From assembly GCA_041859375.1 (NCBI GenBank), contig JBHEKP010000234.1, forward strand, positions 1 through 10,415: 10,415 nucleotides of DNA. Reading direction: 5' to 3'. Within the stretch, counting starts at the first letter, position 1. Every line of letters begins with the position of its first letter. Origin of the DNA: JBHEKP01 sp041859375. Its GTDB lineage: Bacteria; Hydrogenedentota; Hydrogenedentia; Hydrogenedentales; CAITNO01. This document shows, piece after piece, positions 1-7,682 of this stretch. The notes under the pieces are model-generated. The model made no database searches, was not told the DNA's origin, and saw nothing but the letters and a program-made list of their open reading frames with translations. The translations under genes were made by a program, and so were the position numbers.

Positions 1-1457
1 CCGCAGCCGGCGCGGGTGGGCTTGGTCAGGTACACGTCCGCCTGGGCGGCCTTGTCGTCCTGCTTGTGGCAGGCGGTGCAGTTGCGGATGTCCTGCGGGA
101 AGGCGACGGTCGAATAGTCGTGGACCGTGTTGCCGAAGCCGATGATCTGGTAGGGATCGCCGGCCTGGACGCTGGGAAGCTGCTCGCCGCGGTGGATCTT
201 GTGGATCATCACGGGCATGTCAACCGTGTTGCCGGTGTTGGCGTCGGTGCTGCCGGGGTTGTGGCAGAGGATGCACAGCTTCACCTCGCGGCGGATTTCA
301 CCGTGGAACTCCATCCGGGTGTGGCACTCGTTGCAGGTGGCGGTTTCGACGATGTCGCGGGTCTCGGCGACCGCGCCGCCGTCGGGGCGGAACTCGAGGA
401 CCGCGTTGGCCTTGTACACCTTGCCGTCAAGGGCGGAGGTGCGGCGGAACTGGCCGCCCACCGCGTGGGTGATCATCGGGTTGTAGTTGGCGGGGACCGC
501 GGTGCGGAACTTGTACTTCAGGGTGCCGTCGCCGTTGTCGGAGAGGCCCGCGAGCTGCGCGCCGTCATAGGTGGCCTGAAGCGCCTCGTCGCCGTTGTTG
601 GCGACGCCGTCGGGGTTCTCCATCCGGGTGTTGTAGCTGATGTAGCGGGCGGTGGTGCCCTCGGCCGGCGCGGGATCAAGGTAGGCAAGCATGAAGCGCA
701 CCTCGGTCAGCTCGACGAAGGGAATCTGGTCGCCCCGGTCGTTGGTGGCGGTAAAGGTCACCTCGGGCTTCAGGTCGCCGGGCACCGCCACGCCGACCAC
801 CTCAATGTTCAGGCCTGCGGGCACAAGCGGCGTGACCGGGCTGACCGTGCCGCCGTCGTCGGCGAGGACGGAGAAGGCGGCCGTGGCGGTGGAACCGCTG
901 GCAACACCGGTCACCGTGACGGTGGTGACGCCCGCCGCAACGGCGGTCAGGTCAACCGAAAGGCCGCTGGCGGCGCTCAGGGCGGCCACCGCGCCGTTGC
1001 TGACCGTCCAGGTGAAGTCGGTGTCCGCCGGATCCGTGGAGGCGGCGTTCAGGGGCAGGACGTTGCCCGCCTCAAGCATGGCGGAGAGGGGCGTGATCGA
1101 AACCACCGCGGGCTCCTCCTCCACCGGAGCCGGGGTCGGAACGGAGATGACCGCGGTGGCGGTGGCGCCGCTCTTCGCGCCGGTGACCGTCACGGTCGCC
1201 GTGCCGGGCGCCGCCGCGGTGACATTCACCGCGAGCCCGCTTGCCGCGTCCAGCGCGGCCACGGCCGGGTTGTCGATCGCCCACGCAAAGGGGGCGTCGT
1301 TGGCGTCCGTCGAGGAGGCGCCGAGCGCAAGGCTCTGGCCCACCTCAAGGGTGACCGTGGTCACCGTCAAACTCACCTCGGCCTTCTTTGGACAGCCCGG
1401 TAAAAAGGCCGCCACAGCAAAGACCATCAGCAGCACCAGCATCCCTCTTGCGTTCAT
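1..1457 (-). CDS. OmcA/MtrC-type multiheme c-type cytochrome lipoprotein with two Ig-like repeats (3' end cut by window edge)
   Basis: Likely an outer-membrane or surface cytochrome passing electrons to extracellular acceptors. At least 485 residues are visible. Residues 1-22 form a lipoprotein signal (hydrophobic stretch, then LPGC with Cys22 as lipid anchor). Residues about 28-106 and 118-197 are two similar beta-rich repeats of bacterial Ig-like (BIG2-like) type. The cytochrome part contains CNECH (375-379), CILCH (395-399) and CTACH (460-464). A fourth motif begins at Cys485 and is broken by the window edge. MIHKIHRGEQ at 417-426 is a segment typical of the OmcA/MtrC family as I know it. 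The frame stays open from the ATG to base 1. The start is supported by GGAGG nine bases upstream. The gene lies 220 nt downstream of the hexaheme cytochrome gene and probably has its own promoter. The total heme number (often ten in the family) cannot be seen. The family call is firm; surface location is inferred. Confidence 0.88.
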   Translation of the reverse strand, partial: MNARGMLVLLMVFAVAAFLPGCPKKAEVSLTVTTVTLEVGQSLALGASSTDANDAPFAWAIDNPAVAALDAASGLAVNVTAAAPGTATVTVTGAKSGATATAVISVPTPAPVEEEPAVVSITPLSAMLEAGNVLPLNAASTDPADTDFTWTVSNGAVAALSAASGLSVDLTAVAAGVTTVTVTGVASGSTATAAFSVLADDGGTVSPVTPLVPAGLNIEVVGVAVPGDLKPEVTFTATNDRGDQIPFVELTEVRFMLAYLDPAPAEGTTARYISYNTRMENPDGVANNGDEALQATYDGAQLAGLSDNGDGTLKYKFRTAVPANYNPMITHAVGGQFRRTSALDGKVYKANAVLEFRPDGGAVAETRDIVETATCNECHTRMEFHGEIRREVKLCILCHNPGSTDANTGNTVDMPVMIHKIHRGEQLPSVQAGDPYQIIGFGNTVHDYSTVAFPQDIRNCTACHKQDDKAAQADVYLTKPTRAGC

Positions 1458-1556
1458 CGCCAAAATCCTCCAGCCTGTTGATTCACACAATGTCTTTCCG
1501 CAATCCGCAGATAATTCCGTCCGATTTCAGACACGGACAGCCGTTTTGCAATGGAA

Positions 1557-1562
1557 ATCATA
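1557..1562 (-). promoter_or_regulatory. possible -10 box (TATGAT) for the OmcA/MtrC-like gene
   Basis: TATGAT on the minus strand matches the sigma70 -10 consensus at five of six positions. It lies about 100 bases upstream of the ATG at 1457. No convincing -35 element lies at the usual spacing. The surrounding 1458-1677 gap is visibly more AT-rich than the coding DNA, which fits a promoter region. The call is tentative. Confidence 0.3.
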
Positions 1563-1652
1563 CTGGAGAATTGAATTTCACACATCCGTGAAAAGAATGT
1601 TTTACACCCCCCCTGCTAGGGGAAAAGTACGGATATGGACAAATTGGCGTGT

Positions 1653-1673
1653 TGTCAGGAATGGTTCCCGACA
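1653..1673 (-). terminator. hairpin just after the hexaheme cytochrome gene, possible terminator or attenuator
   Basis: TGTCGGGAA and TTCCTGACA (minus strand) form a nine-pair stem, one pair being G-T, around a three-base CCA loop. The stem starts four bases past the TGA stop. No strong run of T follows (ACACGCCAATTT), so it may only partly stop transcription or may protect the 3' end of the upstream mRNA. Confidence 0.4.
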
Positions 1674-1677
1674 GGGC

Positions 1678-3099
1678 TCAGATGCCCAACTGCTGGAGAA
1701 TTTCCGGATTCGGCTCGTCCCAGGCCAGCACGGTGTGGCAGGCCTCGCAGTCCTGGCCGATGGTTTTGCCCGTCTTGTCCTGGAGGGAGTCATTGTGGCA
1801 ACGGAAGCAGCCGGGGAACGCCTCGTGGCCGAGGTTGTTGGGGTGGGCCCCCCAGGTGAGGTTCATTTTCGGGAAGACATTCCGGCTGAAAATGGCCTGT
1901 ATCTCGCGCACGGCCTGGTCAACCAGTTCGGGGGAACCGGTGAGGAGGTCCGGGTTGTTCTCCTGGTAATAGGCGCGCACATCCGCGCCTATCTTTTCCG
2001 TGCCGCCCCCCTTCTCCGCGGCGGCGGTGAGCGCTTCCACGGCCACCTTCTTGATGAAGGGAAGGGACGGATCGATGCGTCCGGCCTCCAGGGAGGCGTC
2101 GACCTCCTGGGCGGGCAGTTTGAAAATGTGCGAGGGCCGGTTGTGGCAGTCAATGCAGTCCATCGCCCGCTCCCCGGAATGCCCTTCGCCGCCGCCTTCC
2201 GCCGCCTCGTACACGGTCTCGGCTCCGTCCTTGTCCACCACCCGCACCCGGCTGATTTCCTGCCGTTTCGGGTCCTTTGCGGTGTAGAAAATCTGCTTGC
2301 CCGAGTTGACGTGCCTGGAGTGGATGCCCTGCTCCGCGCCGGTGCCGCCGCCGATGTGCAGCAGGAGCACGTTCTTTGTGGCGGTGTTGGCCTCGTCCTC
2401 CTGGTAGTGGGTGATCACCTTGACCCGGTCGCCGGTGAATTTTTCCGGCCAGTGGCACTGCTCGCAGGTGTCGCGCGAGGGGCGCAGGTTTTCCACGGGC
2501 GAGGGGATGGGCGTGGGGTAGGTGTGCAGCGCCACGGCAATCACCTGGCCCATGCCGGAAATCTTGGACTTGACGAACCACGGCGCGCCCGGGCCGATGT
2601 GGCATTCCACGCAGGCGACCCGCTGGTGCGGGGAGTTCAGGTAGGCGGTGTGCTCCGGCTCCATCACGGTGTGGCACACGGTGCCGCAAAAGGCGACGGA
2701 ATCCATGAAATGCAGGCCCTGGTAGGAGACGGTGCCGATGAGGAGAAGGTTCACCGCGGTGAACAGGACCACAAGCGCGCCCACACGCCGCGTGTGCGGG
2801 TTGTTGAAGTCGAGCACGGGAAACAGCCCCGACCGGGGCTCCGCCGCGCGCCCGCGCCAGCGGTCCCAGAGCACGCCAGCGGGCACCAGCAGCAGGCCGC
2901 CCGCGAAGACAAAGGGCAGCACCATGAACGCGAGGATGCCGATGTAGGGCGAATCGGCGATCTGCAGCATCGCCAGCAGGATGAGGCCCGCGATGAGGAA
3001 CGCGCTGACGCCCGCGAGCACCGCCCCCGCCATGGTGATGAGGTTGCGGCCGAACAGGGTCACAAGCGCCGCAAGCCAGGTCGTCTTTGTCGTGCCCAT
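1678..3099 (-). CDS. inner-membrane hexaheme NapC/NirT-like cytochrome c, candidate quinol dehydrogenase
   Basis: A 473-residue membrane-anchored cytochrome. Three hydrophobic helices lie at about 18-45, 52-77 and 106-128. The periplasmic part has heme motifs CGTVCH (138-143, a CX3CH form), CVECH (163-167), CEQCH (212-216), CIDCH (315-319), CFRCH (431-435) and CEACH (451-455). Segment 143-180, with HTVMEPEH and then GPGAPWFVKSK, resembles NapC/NirT/NrfH-type quinol-oxidising cytochromes, and the first heme region has a nearby Met as in that family. Three N-terminal helices plus many hemes recall Geobacter ImcH, but I could not align them, so no symbol is given. The ATG at 3099 is chosen over an upstream in-frame start at 3222 because the latter lies inside ccsA, the extra residues look non-coding, and GGAG sits eight bases before 3099. 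It lies 43 nt after ccsA in the same cluster. Likely role: passing electrons from menaquinol to periplasmic cytochromes (inference). Confidence 0.85.
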   Translation of the reverse strand: MGTTKTTWLAALVTLFGRNLITMAGAVLAGVSAFLIAGLILLAMLQIADSPYIGILAFMVLPFVFAGGLLLVPAGVLWDRWRGRAAEPRSGLFPVLDFNNPHTRRVGALVVLFTAVNLLLIGTVSYQGLHFMDSVAFCGTVCHTVMEPEHTAYLNSPHQRVACVECHIGPGAPWFVKSKISGMGQVIAVALHTYPTPIPSPVENLRPSRDTCEQCHWPEKFTGDRVKVITHYQEDEANTATKNVLLLHIGGGTGAEQGIHSRHVNSGKQIFYTAKDPKRQEISRVRVVDKDGAETVYEAAEGGGEGHSGERAMDCIDCHNRPSHIFKLPAQEVDASLEAGRIDPSLPFIKKVAVEALTAAAEKGGGTEKIGADVRAYYQENNPDLLTGSPELVDQAVREIQAIFSRNVFPKMNLTWGAHPNNLGHEAFPGCFRCHNDSLQDKTGKTIGQDCEACHTVLAWDEPNPEILQQLGI

Positions 3100-3142
3100 C
3101 GCAACGGCTCCGTTTCCACCCCCGCGGGGGCTGCCGCCGCGG

Positions 3143-5074
3143 CTAGACCCGGGAGGCCTCGCGGTTCCTGTCGCGGAACCACGCGAGGCAGCCGAGGAAC
3201 GCCACGGCCGTTTCTGCCACATAGAAGGTGATCAGCGCGCTGTAGGCGCCGTTCGCAAAACCGTAACTGTGCAGGCCCACCCCGAGCAGGTTCACGCCAA
3301 ACCAGGAGAAGGCGATGATGGCGCCGCCGATGACGGCGGCGATGTTGACGCCGTAGCCCCGGAGGATGCCGTCCTGCCGGGCGTGCAGCACCGCAAGCTG
3401 CCACAGGCAGATCATGAGCGCGCCGTTTTCCTTGGGATCCCAGCCCCAGAAGCGGCCCCAGCTCTCGTTCGCCCAGATCCCGCCGAGCACGGTGCCCACC
3501 ACGGAGAAGACGAAGGAGAAGCACAGGCTGCCGTAGACCATGCGGGTGACGCCGGCGTAAAAGGCATCGTCGCCGCGCCGCAGGCCGAGGACACGGCCGA
3601 AGACGAACACATGCGCCATGCCGCCCGCAAGCAGGCCCGCCGCGTAGCCGATGGTGATGGTGGTCACGTGGGTGGCCAGCCAGAAATTCGTGTCCAGCAC
3701 GGCCGCCATGGTCGCCATGGTGTCCGCGCCGTCCCCCGCCTCGTACTTGTTGGCGAAAAAGACCCCCGCCATGCCGAGGATGGAGGCCAGCGACAGGGCC
3801 GCGCCCTGGCGGTTCACCCATTCCATGAACAGCGCGGCCAGCACGGCCACGGCGGTGACAAAAAGGATGGTCTCGTACAGGGTGGTCACCGGGGGGCGGC
3901 CGCGGATGACGCAGCGCAGGGTGATGCCCGCGACCAGCAGCAGCGTGGGCAGCGAAACCCCGGCGAAGGCGCCCCAGCCGATAATCCGGCTTTTCGGGCG
4001 CATCCACATGCAGGCCACGATGATGAAGCTGAGCACGTACAGGACCAGGGCGTTGTAAAACAGGTTCAGCCGGTAAAAGGTCACCTCAAGGGGGACCCTG
4101 CCGTACTCGCCCCGGCTTTCCGCGAGCCGGACGATGCTGCCCGAGAAGGCCTCCGCCTTGGCGGCAAACGCGGCGGGGTCGGACGCCGCGTCGGCCAGGG
4201 ACTCGAAGTCCGCCAGCAGGCCCACCTGGTTCATCATCACCGGCTCCCCGGAAAAGGCCACACCCACCATGTCGGCGGGGGTGAGCCATTCGGAGCTTTC
4301 CGCGGCGGCGGGCGGCGGGAAGAGGGCGATGGCATGGGCGTTGGTGACGGCCTCGTCCATTTCATGGAGGAGCGCGGTGAGCGCCTCAAACTCCGCCTTT
4401 TTCTCCGCCTGGTTTTTGCGCAGGTCCATGTACGCCGCGAAAATCTGGGGCGCCTTGCGCAGCAGATCGCTCAGGCGGCATTCGGCCTGCCCGGGAAACA
4501 GCGCGGCGGCTGGCGCGCAGGCCGCGACGTTGAAGCGCTTTTGGGTGAATTCCGCGAAGGACGTGAGCTCCTCGAAGCTTCTCAGGTTCATGGCGAGCGT
4601 GGCCAGTTCGGACTCCACCACGGTCCGCTCCCGGTCGTCGCGCCCCATGTTCCGCCGGCCAAGCTCCATCAGCTTCTCCCGGCCCGGCAGCAGTTCGTTG
4701 TAGGAGTAATAGTCCCGCTTCTTTTTCGGCAGCAGCCCGGCGGCGACAATCACCTCCGAGTTGTCCACCCGGAAAACGGGGTACTGGCGGGCCGTTTCCG
4801 GCCGGAACACGCAGTCCAGCAGCCATTCAACCGGGGTGAGGCGGCCACCGGAAAGGTCGGGACAGCTCCTGCGCCCCCGGAATTTGAGGAGATTGAAGGA
4901 GGCGAAGGTGTCCAGCGGCTTGATGCGGCCCCCGTCCTGCACGGGAAGCAGTGAAAACTGTTTCACCACGGACTCGTCCCACTTCGGGGCGGAATCCGCC
5001 GCGGCGGCGTCCGCGCAGCACAGGAGAAGCATCGCCGAAAAAACAAGCGCGGCATGGGCGGTGCGGCCGGTCAT
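3143..5074 (-). CDS. ccsA: System II cytochrome c biogenesis protein CcsA (ResC type) with large extracytoplasmic N-terminal domain
   Basis: Heme-handling membrane subunit of the CcsBA (System II) synthase, which exports heme and attaches it to CXXCH apocytochromes outside the membrane. The protein has 643 residues. A signal-like helix at about 7-25 precedes an extracytoplasmic domain of some 310 residues (28-338), then a polytopic CcsA domain from about 339 to 632. The diagnostic WWD stretch is at 534-550 (W534, W539, W543, W545, D546, ending in DPKEN). Other typical segments are RPPVTTLYE (393-401), H469 in WLATHV, and H602 after SWFGVNLLGVG. H469 and H602 are the probable heme-ligand histidines. 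CcsA proteins are often about 300-400 residues; the N-terminal extension recalls longer forms in some Bacteroidetes and PVC-type bacteria (from memory). The start ATG overlaps the resB stop by four bases (ATGA), implying translational coupling. Confidence 0.93.
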   Translation of the reverse strand: MTGRTAHAALVFSAMLLLCCADAAAADSAPKWDESVVKQFSLLPVQDGGRIKPLDTFASFNLLKFRGRRSCPDLSGGRLTPVEWLLDCVFRPETARQYPVFRVDNSEVIVAAGLLPKKKRDYYSYNELLPGREKLMELGRRNMGRDDRERTVVESELATLAMNLRSFEELTSFAEFTQKRFNVAACAPAAALFPGQAECRLSDLLRKAPQIFAAYMDLRKNQAEKKAEFEALTALLHEMDEAVTNAHAIALFPPPAAAESSEWLTPADMVGVAFSGEPVMMNQVGLLADFESLADAASDPAAFAAKAEAFSGSIVRLAESRGEYGRVPLEVTFYRLNLFYNALVLYVLSFIIVACMWMRPKSRIIGWGAFAGVSLPTLLLVAGITLRCVIRGRPPVTTLYETILFVTAVAVLAALFMEWVNRQGAALSLASILGMAGVFFANKYEAGDGADTMATMAAVLDTNFWLATHVTTITIGYAAGLLAGGMAHVFVFGRVLGLRRGDDAFYAGVTRMVYGSLCFSFVFSVVGTVLGGIWANESWGRFWGWDPKENGALMICLWQLAVLHARQDGILRGYGVNIAAVIGGAIIAFSWFGVNLLGVGLHSYGFANGAYSALITFYVAETAVAFLGCLAWFRDRNREASRV

Positions 5075-6210
5075 GGGGTGCGCGCCCTTTCTTTTTTAAG
5101 GTAGGTGAGCAGTTTTTGCAGGAAGTGAAGCACCAGCCCGATGGTGGTGATCACGCAGGCATACAGGGGGACCTGGTCGGCGGGATTTTTCACCACCGCA
5201 AAAACCGAGTAAAAGGGGCCGTTCTGCATGGAGTTCTGCGGGCCCCAGGAAGACTGGTAAAAGGTGTAGCCGAGATGGCGGAAGGGCTCGTTCATGGTGA
5301 TCTTCACCTGCCGGGACACGCCGCCCTCGATGGAGGTGATGTCGCTGGTGAATTCGCGGGGCATGTTTGTGCGCGGGTGCAGCTCGCGGGTGAACTTGTC
5401 GAGGCGCACCGCGAAGGGCAGCTCGAAGCGCCGTTTCCTGAGGGAAAGGCTCCATTCCGCGCCGCCGGCCTCCAGAACGGTCGCCTTGGCCGCGCCCGCC
5501 CACACCACCGACCGGCGCTCCGTGCCGTCCGTCTTTTCGATGACGGCCACATTCGCCCCGGCCATGTTCTGCTCGTGCTCCCGCTCAAGGGGGCGTTCCT
5601 TCAGCACGCCGCCGCCGGCCTCCCCGCCGTCCAGCACGGCGTTGGGGGCGTAGCCCCATATCTTCAGGTCAAAGGGCAGCCCGGCGAATTTGAACACCCG
5701 CTGGCGGTCCCCGGCCAAATCCTCAAAATCCCCCTGGCGGATGATGTACTCGGTGGCCTTGCCGTCCGACACCTTTCCGGCCACGCCGATTTCCCACTCA
5801 TACGAGCTTTCAAACTCGTCCGACTGCTCGTTTTCGTAGAGGATCATGTGGCCGTTGATCGAGTGCGCGTAGGAAACGTAGGCGCCCGCGAGCATGACGA
5901 GGATTCCGGCATGGGCCAGGGTGATGCCGGCCTTCGACCACCGGGCGCGGAAGCGCACCACCACGCCCCACAGCAGGTTCGCAAAGGTGAGCGCCATCAC
6001 CAGGTAACCGCCGGGAAGCGGGACGGGCACGGCGTCAAAGGCCCAGTGAACCACAAAAAGCGACTCGAAGTACTTTTGCTGGCTCTGGTAAAGGCCGTTT
6101 TCAACCTGGTTCATGGTGCCCAGGTAGGTGAGCAGCAAAAGCAGGAGGAAAAGGGCGCAGGAAAGCTTGTAGGAGGCGAGAAAATCACTCGCCTTTTTGA
6201 TCAGTCGCAT
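5071..6210 (-). CDS. resB: System II cytochrome c biogenesis protein ResB (CcsB/Ccs1 type)
   Basis: Partner of CcsA in the heme-attachment complex at the inner membrane. The 379 residues show the ResB layout: helices at about 15-33, 68-86 and 95-113, a large extracytoplasmic domain (about 115-345), and a last helix at about 347-365. Segment 307-321 (NEPFRHLGYTFYQSS) is the conserved ResB C-terminal signature. H100, at the start of the third helix, is the likely conserved membrane histidine. The start at 6210 overlaps the end of the lipoprotein gene by 26 bases, and two adjacent GGAGG copies lie 11-15 bases upstream. The stop overlaps the ccsA start as ATGA. Adjacent separate resB and ccsA encode the two halves that are fused as CcsBA in some lineages. 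Confidence 0.92.
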   Translation of the reverse strand: MRLIKKASDFLASYKLSCALFLLLLLLTYLGTMNQVENGLYQSQQKYFESLFVVHWAFDAVPVPLPGGYLVMALTFANLLWGVVVRFRARWSKAGITLAHAGILVMLAGAYVSYAHSINGHMILYENEQSDEFESSYEWEIGVAGKVSDGKATEYIIRQGDFEDLAGDRQRVFKFAGLPFDLKIWGYAPNAVLDGGEAGGGVLKERPLEREHEQNMAGANVAVIEKTDGTERRSVVWAGAAKATVLEAGGAEWSLSLRKRRFELPFAVRLDKFTRELHPRTNMPREFTSDITSIEGGVSRQVKITMNEPFRHLGYTFYQSSWGPQNSMQNGPFYSVFAVVKNPADQVPLYACVITTIGLVLHFLQKLLTYLKKERARTP

Positions 6211-6853
6211 CGGCGGCCGCGCCTCCCTCCTTCACGGACTTGCAGAACTCCAGGAACCGGTCCTTTTCGGCGAGCACCGCCGCCTCGGGGCCGGTCATCT
6301 TCACAAAAAGCGTCTCTTCGGGCAGGGCGCACACCACGGCCAGAAGCATGTAGCCGGACTGCTGCTGGCCGTTCATTCCCGTGAAGGATCCCGCGATTTC
6401 CACAAGGGGGGAGGGTTTGCCGAGCATGTCCAGGGTGGGCAGGGCCGCAATCGCGGCGGCATCCAGGTCGGACTGCCCCATCTGGCGGCGCCACCGGTTC
6501 ACATTCGCCTCGGCGCCGCCCGCCGCGCCGGTGAGCACCGTCAGGTAGCATTCCACCCCGGGGGCGGCGTCCACCTTGAAGTTGCCCACGCGCATCGGCG
6601 TCGCGCCCGCGTCCGACCAGCCCGCGGGCAGCGTCCATGCGTAGCCGCTGGTGGGGGGGTGGCCCGGGGGCATCGCGCCCATGCCCATGTCCATGGGCGC
6701 GCCGTCCTTGCCGTGGGCAAGTCCGGCGTGGGGATCGGGCGCGGACGGTGGGGCCTCCACCGTCCGCGTCTCGCTGATTTCCTTCGCATCCTGGCCGTTT
6801 CCACAGCCAGCCAGCGCAATTCCAAGCAAAAAGGCGGCAACTATCCTTGTCAT
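6185..6853 (-). CDS. small lipoprotein of unknown function with His/Met-rich linker, encoded next to resB
   Basis: A 222-residue predicted lipoprotein. The signal peptide (about 3-14) ends in a clear lipobox LAGC with Cys17. Residues 41-66 are rich in His and Met (H42, H47, M54, M56, M58, M61, H65), which could bind a metal such as copper or simply be a flexible linker. Residues 70-205 look like a compact alpha/beta domain beginning YAWTLPAGW and containing ANVNRWRRQMG at 116-126. I recall similar lipoproteins beside cytochrome biogenesis genes in planctomycete-like genomes, but cannot confirm it. The ATG at 6853 is preferred to one 13 codons upstream because it places a proper signal peptide at the N-terminus and has GGGAG 11 bases before it. 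It lies between the tetraheme cytochrome (75 nt upstream) and resB (26-base overlap), so a role in cytochrome assembly or redox is plausible but unproven. Confidence 0.8.
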   Translation of the reverse strand: MTRIVAAFLLGIALAGCGNGQDAKEISETRTVEAPPSAPDPHAGLAHGKDGAPMDMGMGAMPPGHPPTSGYAWTLPAGWSDAGATPMRVGNFKVDAAPGVECYLTVLTGAAGGAEANVNRWRRQMGQSDLDAAAIAALPTLDMLGKPSPLVEIAGSFTGMNGQQQSGYMLLAVVCALPEETLFVKMTGPEAAVLAEKDRFLEFCKSVKEGGAAADATDQKGE

Positions 6854-6928
6854 ATGCGGCGTGTCTCCCGGTTTTGGGTTTTCAAAATCCAACTATGCCA
6901 CACATGGCAACAATGGGGGGAGCCCCGG

Positions 6929-7522
6929 TTATTTCGCCTTTTTGGGATTGTTGTGCTGAATCTTCTCCCACGCCTGCTTGTAGTCAAAGCCGGAGGTGGT
7001 GCCGTCGGCCAGCTTGTAGCGGTCGGCCTTCCAGGTCGGGCTCTGCTCATTGTGGCACTGTTTGCACGTTTCCTCGGTGGGGCGGGTGATCTTGGCGGCG
7101 GGCTGGGCGGCCTTGTCGCCGGATTTGAACTTCTTGGCTTCGGCGGTGTGCGCCGAGGCGGGGCCGTGGCAGGCTTCGCACTGCACGCCGTCGGCCGGCA
7201 GGATTTTTTCGGGGGTTTTGCCCGCGGCGGCGTCATAGGCGGTCACGTGGCACTTCAGGCATTCGGGGGACTCGGCGGGCGGCTTGGCAAGGCCGAGCTT
7301 CTGGCCGACAGCCTTGGCCTCCTCGCCGGACAGCGTCTCCATCGCCTTGGAGTGCGGCTCCGCTTTCCACTTGGTCCACGCCTCGCCCTCGTCCTTCTTG
7401 TTGTGGCAGACCTTGCAGGTGCCGGCGCCGACATGGGTGGCGTCCTGGGCGAAGGCGCCCGTGGCCGCGGCCAGCAGAACCACCAGGGCCGCGCCCGAAA
7501 GAAGCAGGTGCTTGGACATCAT
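6929..7522 (-). CDS. periplasmic tetraheme cytochrome c (cytochrome c554-like)
   Basis: A 197-residue secreted cytochrome, likely a soluble periplasmic electron carrier. The signal peptide spans about 1-25 with probable cleavage after AFA. Four heme motifs follow: CKVCH (36-40), CLKCH (88-92), CEACH (115-119) and CKQCH (153-157). Their spacing, the HSKAM after the first motif and the CHGPASAH context are of the cytochrome c554/c3-like multiheme class. The C-terminus is lysine-rich (NNPKKAK). No membrane helix is present apart from the signal. Of two adjacent ATG codons (7522 and 7519), the first is favoured because GGAG lies nine bases upstream of it. It is the first gene of the cluster that continues into the lipoprotein, resB, ccsA and the hexaheme cytochrome. 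It has a TATAAT box about 100 bases upstream. The exact redox partner is unknown. Confidence 0.88.
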   Translation of the reverse strand: MMSKHLLLSGAALVVLLAAATGAFAQDATHVGAGTCKVCHNKKDEGEAWTKWKAEPHSKAMETLSGEEAKAVGQKLGLAKPPAESPECLKCHVTAYDAAAGKTPEKILPADGVQCEACHGPASAHTAEAKKFKSGDKAAQPAAKITRPTEETCKQCHNEQSPTWKADRYKLADGTTSGFDYKQAWEKIQHNNPKKAK

Positions 7523-7622
7523 TTGGAAGGTCTCCTTTTACTGTTTTTTCCGCAATGGCGCGGATGTGTCCGTTTTCATTCCACCATCAGGCCGCGTCCG
7601 GGGACAACAGCCACGTCGTATA

Positions 7623-7628
7623 ATTATA
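7623..7628 (-). promoter_or_regulatory. candidate -10 box (TATAAT) for the cytochrome/biogenesis cluster
   Basis: A perfect TATAAT on the minus strand lies 100 bases upstream of the tetraheme cytochrome start, in the only sizeable gap before it. The -35 region at 17 bases spacing (TGTGGA, 7646-7651) is weak, which would fit a promoter needing an activator such as the adjacent response regulator (inference). The box is part of the 10-bp palindrome TATAATTATA (7619-7628), so a -10 hexamer also reads on the plus strand. Confidence 0.45.
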
Positions 7629-7682
7629 GGATGCGCGCGCACCCTTCCACATCAGGACAAAAATGTAAATTTCCCGCCCGAT

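Noticed and set aside
66..1403. Long plus-strand open frame opposite the OmcA/MtrC-like gene
   Set aside because: It is antisense to a gene with heme motifs, lipobox and ribosome-binding site. Its product is a Gly/Ala/Val/Arg-rich, low-complexity sequence typical of high-GC shadow frames.
1476..1490. TTGTGTGAATCAA, resembling an FNR or CRP half-site pair
   Set aside because: Spacing and half-sites do not match either consensus well, and it lies only about 20 bases from the start codon of the OmcA/MtrC-like gene.
3119..3130. CCCCCGCGGGGG palindrome between ccsA and the hexaheme gene
   Set aside because: It looks like a terminator stem but leaves almost no loop, has no T-tract, and the 43-nt gap and gene order favour read-through. 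It is probably GC-rich chance sequence.
691..3231. 846-residue plus-strand open frame
   Set aside because: It spans the antisense strand of two cytochrome genes and the gap between them, with no recognisable domain; length is explained by high GC content.
2981..4954. 657-residue plus-strand open frame opposite ccsA
   Set aside because: Antisense to a clear CcsA with the WWD signature; the product is rich in His, Gly, Arg and Ala with no domain.
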